A stretch of DNA of 64,000 bases from Saprospiraceae bacterium (GTDB lineage Bacteria; Bacteroidota; Bacteroidia; Chitinophagales; Saprospiraceae), in assembly GCA_028285545.1 (NCBI GenBank), contig JANQPA010000100.1:62001-126000 (forward strand), read 5' to 3'. The position numbers and the translations under genes were made by a program. Below the pieces are notes generated by a model. It saw only the letters and a list, made by a program, of their open reading frames with translations. It did not search any database and had not been told where the DNA came from. This document shows positions 44,901 through 51,357 of the stretch, piece after piece; position 1 is the stretch's first letter, and the number at the start of each line of letters is the position of its first letter.

Positions 44901-45670
44901 ACATCCAATTTAGACTCACTTACTAAAAACTCAACTTCTAACTCCTGCTGGTTTGCATCTGTCACCAAAAGTCGGTATCGCCCTTCGCTTAGATTTTTAA
45001 TGGTATCCGTTGTAGATACTATTTCTTCATCTTTTGACCATTGGTAGCTATATGGCCTGGTGCCTCCTTGAATGTCAGCAGCATAGCTAGAAGCCGAATT
45101 ACAGGCGACTTCGAAAATACAAGGTGAGATCAATTCAAGGGGAGGAACCTGGGGAAAATCACCTATAAAAATACCACCACTTGTGGTAATAAAATGATCG
45201 AAAGCCTGGGGCCCAGGCCACCCTGAAAGTTCGGTCATCGCAGGCGAAGATGTAAAAGAAACCGGAGCAAAGGTTCCGGAATTTCCTTTTACCTCAAAAC
45301 AAATGGAAAAGATAGCCTCATCTTCGTTTAGGCTAATTCCATCTTGATTGATGTCTACATTGAACCAGACGAAGGAAAGTTTTCCCTGAGATAATAGTTC
45401 CGTGGTGGTGTTAAAATTGTTGAAAGTCAGGTTAGGCAGGTTGTAATTATCCAGGCTTGAAAAATCAAGCTTTTCGGGATCCCAGTTCAGCGTAAACTGA
45501 ACCCCTAACATGTCCTGAAAGGATTTGGTCTTAATGTCTAAACAGACAATATCGCCAGGATCGGCGTTTTCATGCTCAATATAGATCACTTTACAGTCGG
45601 GTGATGCTTGTCCGTAAAGCAAAATTAAGCTACTGAGAAAATAAAAAATTAAACTGTAAATAAGCTTCAT
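41993..45670 (-). CDS. Multi-cohesin, dockerin-bearing T9SS type A surface protein (scaffold-like)
   Basis: This is a 1225-aa secreted protein with a signal peptide (1-20). Five clear cohesin-like domains (about 27-170, 330-465, 472-608, 613-735, 750-888) repeat the plan PGD.(I/V)C(L/M)....F......Q..L.WD...L; for example GDIVCLDIKTKSFQDMLGVQ and GDKICMAVRSREFKNISSLQ. Two SprB-like domains (about 189-325) separate the first two. A dockerin-like module (about 892-975) has DTDHNGIANHQDLL and DADGNGVIEALDTAA calcium loops. A sixth, weaker cohesin-like domain (about 1005-1130) precedes the T9SS type A tail (YNIEIFPNPATNYLLI to the end). The domain set is that of a scaffold protein. Downstream genes encode dockerin-like partners. 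No enzymatic domain is seen. Confidence 0.82.
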   Translation of the reverse strand: MKLIYSLIFYFLSSLILLYGQASPDCKVIYIEHENADPGDIVCLDIKTKSFQDMLGVQFTLNWDPEKLDFSSLDNYNLPNLTFNNFNTTTELLSQGKLSFVWFNVDINQDGISLNEDEAIFSICFEVKGNSGTFAPVSFTSSPAMTELSGWPGPQAFDHFITTSGGIFIGDFPQVPPLELISPCIFEVACNSASSYAADIQGGTRPYSYQWSKDEEIVSTTDTIKNLSEGRYRLLVTDANQQELEVEFLVSESKLDVSASITNTSCEENTGAIDLSITGGTGLYDFVWSDNNSNEDRTDLAQGTYSVTIIDELYGCVLTESIEVKNDSCTDASPKLSISNNTVLQGEEICLDITGAGLKGVKGFDIELTWDSSIVNLDKIQISNLPGEENTVLTYNEQGNSIFLTRRYAEAVDFENGEVLLQPCFIAISEGGSSNIEFEDIKTRIIFDGDDVVHPSYDNGRITLRSPDTLFLHADIVAGNPGDKICMAVRSREFKNISSLQYALEWDTTMLDLINLENGVFPSEVGENARFWLIDTEQDGRLSFVGHEIEGATVFDEIPHYELCFTAKQAGVAEVRFSDVILPVESFNNIDQWVPVVTRNGLVNIGEARPQAVLRLDQNSGEEGDEICLSLDGEQFEGLRKLELNLTWDSDIINYNSLKGDLTGEFGVGNWEVNQNNGGQLSLKWMDDQNPVSFFQRRQLVQICFQGIQAGSTLVSFGNDLVFESDNANLNPQLNNGSITVRDSTGFSDRLTLLIPDVEAAQNHSVCVPVFTRNFKNIVGLQYSHHWNPSVLSLDSVIIGDLPGLQARNFFANEDTLNFAWTASEVGVGINLPDSSVLYVLCFSVKGEEGDVSNIIIDGNPVPIEVVSSDLEILGLNVDNGSVTITRNFVWPGDTDHNGIANHQDLLNIGLAYNATGLERGSFGNLEWKPNRIEDWQSNTPLTLLNYKHIDADGNGVIEALDTAAIIRNWGKTTPWYEAPVDEGIVRFESNVGAPLFVAAREEVRPGKNTFDVILGTTEDPAEEIYGLAFSIFYEYEGIDSEKAYAAFGSTWLGTVGDNLLTLQRNDPENNRIDIAMTRIDGRNISGEGIIASLHLTIEDIILLEGDNMIQFRVENITAIDVNEEAVPTAATPSTVIIQQQTTPTTEILNEYNIEIFPNPATNYLLIRNQGTDIEKITILTPQGRVLRQMNFEKKIYLDKLDAGLYFIKLEAQGQAVFKPFIIIH

Positions 45671-45717
45671 GGGACTAATAGTTTTGGTGTTGTCCTGTTA
45701 ATAGTATAATCACATTA

Positions 45718-45725
45718 CAAATCTA
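45718..45725 (-). promoter_or_regulatory. Candidate promoter of the cohesin-dockerin operon
   Basis: On the minus strand TAGATTTG (45725-45718) matches TAnnTTTG, 48 bases before the ATG at 45670. No -33 TTTG is seen at the normal distance. Confidence 0.4.
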
Positions 45726-45837
45726 GAATAAGGGCAAAGAAAAAAAAAGTACATTTTTGTCAAATTATAGAAAAATTTAATTTAAAATCATTAAATTTAA
45801 TACTGAAAATCAATGATTTACAACAAACAAAACATTT

Positions 45838-47310
45838 GTGCGCAATTCAAAACTTATTAAACTACTTAATCATATCTCCCCTCGAGAACAGAAGCAGTTC
45901 GAAGATTTTGTTTTTTCGGGCTATGTGACCAAAAATGAAAGGCTAAAAAAGTTATGTGGAATTATTTTTGAATCCTATCCAGATATAGATCAGGGGAATT
46001 TAGATAAGGCATACATCTATCACCTTATTTATGGGGCAGAGCCTTATGATGAAAAAAGAATGAATAACCTTATCTCTGATCTTTTTCAACTTCTGGAGGA
46101 GTTTTTGATTTATCAGCAAATTCGAAATAAATCCGGCTTAAAAAAGAGAATACTAGTAGAAGCTTTATTGGAAAAAGATGCCCTCTACTTCCTTGATGGT
46201 GCGGTACGAAAATATGAGAAAAAACTCCAAAATATATCTGAAAAAAGCTTTGAAGCTTACTTTGAGAAGGTAGCCTTCCACGAATTAGTAGATCAATACG
46301 AATTGGTACAAGGTAAGCGATCCTATGATCAAAATCTTCAGCAAAAGAATGATGCCCTGGATCTTTATTATTGGTGCCATAAATTTAGCATTGCCTGTGA
46401 TATGGCGAGTCGGAATATTGTGACCCAATCTGGATATACCTGTCATTTTTGGGATGATTTAATCCGGCATTTTCAACTGAATAAGCTCCAGTTGAGGGAT
46501 CACCCCGTTTTACAAATTTATTTCAGAACCCATAAAATGCTTACGGACTTTGGAACAGTTTCTCATTATTTTGATTTAAAACCCCTACTCTACCAGCACA
46601 TCAATCTATTTCCTGATCATGAGATCAACAACATATATAAATATCTTTTAAATTATTGTGTGCGAAAAATCAACTTTGGAGAAGAATCATTTTACCGCGA
46701 AATACATGAGCTTTATAAAATTCTTTTACAGCAGAGAATAATTTTTCAGAATGGATACCTCACTCAATGGACTTACATAAATATCATCACTGCTGGTATT
46801 CGTTTGAAGGAATATCGATGGACCGAGGGTTTTATTTTTGAATACCGCAATGCTTTACTTCCTGAAAACAGGAATAATGTTTTCAATTATGGTTTATCGG
46901 CTTTGTATTTCGAAAAAAATGACTACCTAAAAGCATTGGGTTATCTGAATACAGTTGAGTTTACTGATCCATCTTATCACCTCAGGGCCAAAATTCTGCA
47001 ATTGAAAAGCTACTTTGAATTGAAAGAAGAGGAGGCCATGCTTTCCTTAATTGATGCTTTTCAAAAGTACATTAACCGAAGTAAAAATATTCCTGAATAT
47101 CAAAAAAAGGCTAATCACAATTTCCTGAAATTAACCAAGCAGTTATACAAACTTAGAATCCAACGTGACACTACCCATAAGTTAGTTTTTGCCCGGAAAC
47201 ACCAGTCTATTCTGGAAGAATTAAAAAAGATGGAGCCTGTCGCTAATAAGAAATGGTTAAGAGAAAAGGCAAATGAGTTAACGGGTTCACGGGTTCACGG
47301 ATTCATGTGA
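45838..47310 (+). CDS. Unrecognised large helical protein
   Basis: This 490-aa protein starts at GTG. It has no signal peptide or membrane segment and reads as almost all helical with many Lys, Glu, Tyr and Leu, so a cytoplasmic TPR- or HEAT-like scaffold is likely. The N-terminus (NSKLIKLLNHISPREQKQFEDFV, then a YVTKNERLKKL segment) resembles a family I recall as frequent and uncharacterised in Saprospiria; I cannot name a function. The final codons (SRVHGFM and stop) are made by an octamer array, so the natural C-terminus may have been altered. It is divergent from the cohesin gene. Confidence 0.7.
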   Translation: MRNSKLIKLLNHISPREQKQFEDFVFSGYVTKNERLKKLCGIIFESYPDIDQGNLDKAYIYHLIYGAEPYDEKRMNNLISDLFQLLEEFLIYQQIRNKSGLKKRILVEALLEKDALYFLDGAVRKYEKKLQNISEKSFEAYFEKVAFHELVDQYELVQGKRSYDQNLQQKNDALDLYYWCHKFSIACDMASRNIVTQSGYTCHFWDDLIRHFQLNKLQLRDHPVLQIYFRTHKMLTDFGTVSHYFDLKPLLYQHINLFPDHEINNIYKYLLNYCVRKINFGEESFYREIHELYKILLQQRIIFQNGYLTQWTYINIITAGIRLKEYRWTEGFIFEYRNALLPENRNNVFNYGLSALYFEKNDYLKALGYLNTVEFTDPSYHLRAKILQLKSYFELKEEEAMLSLIDAFQKYINRSKNIPEYQKKANHNFLKLTKQLYKLRIQRDTTHKLVFARKHQSILEELKKMEPVANKKWLREKANELTGSRVHGFM

Positions 47311-47372
47311 TTTATAAAATCCATTCCCATATACCCGTGAACCCGTATATCCGTATATCCCTATACCCATAA
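47282..47372. repeat. Inverted octamer arrays between convergent genes
   Basis: Three units cgggttca, cgggttca, cggattca (47282-47305) face five units acccgtga, acccgtat, atccgtat, atccctat, acccataa (47333-47372). acgggttcacggg (47281-47293) and its exact complement (47334-47346) form a 13-bp stem. The left array encodes the end of the 490-aa protein; the right one abuts the stop of the M61 gene. Confidence 0.88.
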
Positions 47373-49190
47373 TCACTGCTTCAACCAATCCTTTCTCCTT
47401 TTCAGAGCTTCCTCACTTATCTTTTCACCGGCATCTTCAAAAAGCATTACTTCGATACTATGATTTAGTTTAGGTGAAAAAGAAGAGGAACTTTCAAGTC
47501 CATTTTGTAAAAACTTAATTGAATAAGATTTTCCAATTTCTAATTTGCTGCACACCGATTTAAAAGTATCCCTGTCCTTTATCGGAGTGCCATCGATTTC
47601 AGTTATGACATCACCTTTATTTAAACCCGCCTCATAAAGTGCATAACTCTTCAGGATATTCCCTTTTATAATAGCTCCTTTGTCATTAAAATCGACGGAA
47701 AGTCTATTGATCAGTGCCTCATCCGGGAACCTGGGCCTTAGCAGGATTCCAAATTCTGCCAGCAGTTTTTGGATATTTGGTAATTCGCTCTGATAAATAT
47801 AGCGGTTAAAGAAATTTTTGGCGAAACTGGCATCTCCAGTAACCTCAGCCAAAGCCTTTTCCAAATCCGGGATGTCGTAAGGTATTTCTGGTTCCCCATA
47901 ATTTTTCCATAAAAATTCCATAACATCATCCAGGCTTTTACCTTCAAAACCAAGGCGAATTCTCAAATCTAATGCCAAACCTAGAACCGCTCCGTATGAA
48001 TAATAGCTGGTAAAGGTATTGATATGATTATTTTCATCAACGGCCGTAGCTGCATCTACAAAGGGAGCATGCTGACTCATTTGGATGGGATTGCGATAAG
48101 ATCGCCCTGGAAAATTTATTACATAATTTAAAGTACCTGTTAAGCCTTTTGCATAATTATTCAGCTCCAAAATTCCCGCTCGACAAAGGCTTAAATCATC
48201 ATAATAGGAAGTAAATCCTTCAGCAAACCACAATTCTCCAGACATATTGGCTTTATCAAATTCGAATGGTTCAAGTGAGTTGGGTCGTATTCGTTCCACA
48301 TTCCAGCAATGAAAAAATTCGTGAGACACCGTTCCTATTAGTCCCTTTGCATTTTGGGCCAAATTACCTTTGCTAGAGCAGATGGTTGAATTGCGGTGCT
48401 CCATCCCGTCACCAAAAACCCATGGGTTATAGGCCAGCAAGAAGGTATATTTTCCAAAATCGAAGTCAGGTAAACTGCCATAAACAGCTTTTTGTACTTC
48501 CACTACCTGTTTAACCCACTCAACATAATTATCTAGTTCCTCCTCTGTGCCTTCATGAAGCATAGCTACCTCTATGGTATAATCCTTTCCATTAGATGAA
48601 CTTGTCCAGGACCTGAAATCAATAGGACCTACAAAGGTTGGGCTATCAAAAAAGTAGTAATAATTAGGAGACCAAAACTCTGATTTTGATAATTTTTTCA
48701 GTTGGGTGGCCACATTCCAATCCGGGTATTCGCCCAAATCAAAATTTAATTTGACGGGACGGCCTTCCAGGCCTACTCCATAAATGAAGGTAGCCGGCAT
48801 ATTGAGGTGAAGTTTTCTATTGTCAATGCCGGTGTAGGTCCCGTCGCCGTGATTGCCAAAAAGTGTGTACTCAAATTGCACACTCCCATCATGTCCGCTG
48901 ATCTGCCATTCTGTTGGTTTTGTTTTGACTACTTGCAAAGGGTTGCCTTGTCCATCAGTGGCCTTAACCTCATAAACGTTTTTTGCAAAATTATGAATGG
49001 CATATCGCCCCGGAGAAGATTGGGGCATCCTTACTAGCAAAGCTTTCTTCGGTAAGGAAGGAAAGGTAATGACTATGTTCAGTTCATGGTGATGGATTTG
49101 ATCTAGATTGACCTGATACTGAATTTCAGATTGTGATTTTAGGGAAATAACTAATAATACAGCCAGTAAAAAGAGGGTGATTTTTTTCAT
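47373..49190 (-). CDS. Secreted M61-family metallopeptidase with PDZ domain
   Basis: This 605-aa glycyl-aminopeptidase-like enzyme of family M61 has a signal peptide (1-19). An N-terminal beta domain (to about 170) is followed by the catalytic domain with the zinc motif TVSHEFFHCWNVERIRP (HExxH near residue 290) and LWFAEGFTSYYDDL with the third zinc ligand Glu. A PDZ domain follows near residues 500-580 (YEAGLNKGDVITEIDG), which may dock substrates. It should act in the periplasm or outside the cell. The upstream 5' region contains the second octamer array. Confidence 0.92.
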   Translation of the reverse strand: MKKITLFLLAVLLVISLKSQSEIQYQVNLDQIHHHELNIVITFPSLPKKALLVRMPQSSPGRYAIHNFAKNVYEVKATDGQGNPLQVVKTKPTEWQISGHDGSVQFEYTLFGNHGDGTYTGIDNRKLHLNMPATFIYGVGLEGRPVKLNFDLGEYPDWNVATQLKKLSKSEFWSPNYYYFFDSPTFVGPIDFRSWTSSSNGKDYTIEVAMLHEGTEEELDNYVEWVKQVVEVQKAVYGSLPDFDFGKYTFLLAYNPWVFGDGMEHRNSTICSSKGNLAQNAKGLIGTVSHEFFHCWNVERIRPNSLEPFEFDKANMSGELWFAEGFTSYYDDLSLCRAGILELNNYAKGLTGTLNYVINFPGRSYRNPIQMSQHAPFVDAATAVDENNHINTFTSYYSYGAVLGLALDLRIRLGFEGKSLDDVMEFLWKNYGEPEIPYDIPDLEKALAEVTGDASFAKNFFNRYIYQSELPNIQKLLAEFGILLRPRFPDEALINRLSVDFNDKGAIIKGNILKSYALYEAGLNKGDVITEIDGTPIKDRDTFKSVCSKLEIGKSYSIKFLQNGLESSSSFSPKLNHSIEVMLFEDAGEKISEEALKRRKDWLKQ

Positions 49191-49243
49191 AAACAGTCTT
49201 TTTCTAAAAGTTAATAGCTGCCGTAAATTTAGAAAAGATATTT

Positions 49244-49279
49244 GGGTTATTGGGGTATTGGGGTATTGGGTATTGGGGG
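49244..49279. repeat. Octamer array between transglutaminase-like and M61 genes
   Basis: Units gggttatt, ggggtatt, ggggtatt, gggtatt and a final G-run lie in tandem, directly against the stop codon of the transglutaminase-like gene (49281). The unit is the same as that of the array at 11499-11546, 38 kb away. Confidence 0.85.
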
Positions 49280-49280
49280 C

Positions 49281-49916
49281 TTATAGAATTAGTTCTTTGT
49301 TTGAATTGATTAGATGTTGAAATTTTGGGTAGTGTTCAATAATGTTTTTTCTAATGAACTCAATAGGGACATCGGGGAAGTGTCCGTAGTCATCCAGGTA
49401 TTCCATAAACTTTCCTCCCTCTTTATCATATTCCTGAAAAATAGAATCTTGCTCACCTGTAAATTCAAGGGGGGCAACATTACATTTGGCACACAGGGAT
49501 GCATTAAAAGCGGGAGAAGCCTTTAGCCATTGATCATCCAAATAGATATTCACCATACCATGAGGAGTCATTTCGTTGGTACCAAATTTTTCTTCCAATC
49601 TTTCTACGGCGATGTGGTTTTTCACTTTTGCCAGATGAAGGCGAGCAGGTATACCTAAACCCCTGAGGCAGGCTATCAACAAAATTGACTTGTCAATACA
49701 ATGTCCTTCCGCCTTTTGAGCAATATAGCTGGCTTTATAATGATCCATTTGAAAACTTATACGATACGGATTATACCTCCAGCCATCTCTTACTTTTAGA
49801 TAAGTTAAACTTGCTTTTTCTTTATCACTAAGGCTTGCTGTATTGAATTCTTGAATTAAATCCTGGATAACTGGTGATTCAAAATCAAAAAAGAAATCGG
49901 ATCTGCTGTAAATCAT
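49281..49916 (-). CDS. Transglutaminase-like domain protein
   Basis: This 211-aa protein has no signal peptide. The catalytic Cys-His-Asp triad of the transglutaminase-like superfamily is visible. The Cys lies in KAEGHCIDKSILLIACLRGLG (about residues 70-90), the His in THGMVNIYLDDQWLKAS and the Asp in the same strand region. Two further Cys follow (LCAKCNV). The family includes peptidases and amidases; a protease-like or peptide-modifying role is likely, and true cross-linking is not implied. It is co-directional with the M61 gene. Confidence 0.85.
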   Translation of the reverse strand: MIYSRSDFFFDFESPVIQDLIQEFNTASLSDKEKASLTYLKVRDGWRYNPYRISFQMDHYKASYIAQKAEGHCIDKSILLIACLRGLGIPARLHLAKVKNHIAVERLEEKFGTNEMTPHGMVNIYLDDQWLKASPAFNASLCAKCNVAPLEFTGEQDSIFQEYDKEGGKFMEYLDDYGHFPDVPIEFIRKNIIEHYPKFQHLINSNKELIL

Positions 49917-50054
49917 GGCTTTGGATGTATCTTTTGAACAAATTTTATCATTTTATTTAAAATGAAAAAAAATTTAGGGCTTTTATCCTGATTTTAGCAG
50001 TCTTTTTACCTTTTTGATTCAGAATCTTTCTTTATTCAATTTTCATTTTAATTC

Positions 50055-50648
50055 TTAATCTGATATCCTTTCGATTTTATGATTTAACGCTTGAACGGTT
50101 TCTTTCATTTGTAGCATATGCCGTTCGATATGATTGAGATTAAAAACGATGGCTTGGGGCAATGTAAATTTAAGAGCCGATCCAATAGCTGAGTGCAATT
50201 TACCTCGTGAGCAATCTTTGGTTCTGCTATTTAATAGCAATTGTTTTAAATGATGCATGTCATTAAAAAAAGTGGAAAAAATTTGCTCTTTTTCTGCATT
50301 TGTCATTTTTTTCAAATCAAAAACAGGCTGAAAATTAGTAAAGGTTTTCATTTTCCATTTCCGCTGGCCATTCTGCGGTGCCTGCTGGCGGATCAAAAAT
50401 CCTTTTATACCATTGATATTCATCTCATCTTTTGGTTCGGTAAGGGAAGGAAGGACCTCCAGCAAAGTGGCCATGCGATCTCGATACAATTCATAAGCCA
50501 GATTCAGATGTCCTACTATTTCGATCAAACTCCAATTATTAGGGGCAGGACGTTCGATCAATTCAATCAGATCCTTATTTGAATAGGTTTTCATTTCTTG
50601 GACGTACTGGTTTAGACGCTGGATTTGTTGCTGCACAGATGTTTTCAT
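50055..50648 (-). CDS. DinB-like (DUF1569-type) four-helix protein
   Basis: This 197-aa protein resembles the DinB superfamily of metal-binding four-helix bundles. It has RPAPNNWSLIEIVGHLNLAYELYRDRM, where the His is a likely metal ligand, and a C-terminal HIERHMLQMKE segment with the other His residues. It also has an NGQRKWKMKTF segment. Some relatives are thiol S-transferases; no activity can be assigned. The frame is open to 50723, but ATG 50648 (MKTSVQQQIQ) begins the domain. It follows the Crp-type regulator with a gap of about 115 bases. Confidence 0.8.
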   Translation of the reverse strand: MKTSVQQQIQRLNQYVQEMKTYSNKDLIELIERPAPNNWSLIEIVGHLNLAYELYRDRMATLLEVLPSLTEPKDEMNINGIKGFLIRQQAPQNGQRKWKMKTFTNFQPVFDLKKMTNAEKEQIFSTFFNDMHHLKQLLLNSRTKDCSRGKLHSAIGSALKFTLPQAIVFNLNHIERHMLQMKETVQALNHKIERISD

Positions 50649-50764
50649 AATGTTTCTGATTAATATTTTGATGTTAATACAAATGTGCAGTATGCTAGGA
50701 TGAAAAAAATTGATCTGGATCAATTTTTTAGCAGATGGTATAAAAAATAAGGTAAAATGACTTT

Positions 50765-51346
50765 TTAATATTTTACGGTGGCTCGTAGTCTGCTAAAAGT
50801 TTCTGGTGTCATGTTCAGGTAGGCAGCCAGGTATTTTTGAGGAATTTTCAGTAGTTCCTCCGGACAACGCCGCATGAAAGAAGTGTATCTTTCCTCCGCT
50901 GAAAAAGTCAGTAACTCTACTTCTCTACTTACTCTTCCTATGAGTATATTTTGAAAAAAAATCCGGCCCCATCGATCAAATTCCGGATATTTTTCAAACA
51001 TACTTTGATAAGCCCTTAAAGGAAGACATAACATACTGGAAGGACTCATTGCTTCCAAAAAAAAGGCGGCTGGTTTTTGTTTTAGGAAAGAATCAAAAAC
51101 ACCTGAGAAGTTTCCTGTGAAGGAAAAACCAAGAATAACTCGTTCTCCTTTATCACTTATTAGATAAAGCGCTTGTACACCTTCCAAAACAAAATAAAAA
51201 TACCGTTCGACCTGCCCCCCTTCCGTGATTAATTCTGATTTTTTGAAAGATTTTTTTATCCACCACTTAGCAAACTCTTCTTTTAGAGGATCAGGGAATT
51301 CAAACTGAAAGGCCTTTTGAAGTTGATCGTATTCTTCATTGGTCAT
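50765..51346 (-). CDS. Crp/Fnr-family transcriptional regulator
   Basis: This 193-aa regulator has an N-terminal cyclic-nucleotide-binding fold: ELITEGGQVERYFYFVLEGVQALYLIS and GERVILGFSFTGNFSGVFDSFL. The canonical cAMP-binding Arg-Ser pair is not evident, so the ligand is uncertain. The C-terminal helix-turn-helix is short: IPQKYLAAYLNMTPETFSRLRA. This architecture is common in Bacteroidota. It lies 11 bases downstream of the second permease, so it is likely part of the padR-permease transcript. Confidence 0.88.
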   Translation of the reverse strand: MTNEEYDQLQKAFQFEFPDPLKEEFAKWWIKKSFKKSELITEGGQVERYFYFVLEGVQALYLISDKGERVILGFSFTGNFSGVFDSFLKQKPAAFFLEAMSPSSMLCLPLRAYQSMFEKYPEFDRWGRIFFQNILIGRVSREVELLTFSAEERYTSFMRRCPEELLKIPQKYLAAYLNMTPETFSRLRATVKY

Positions 51347-51357
51347 AATAAAACAAA

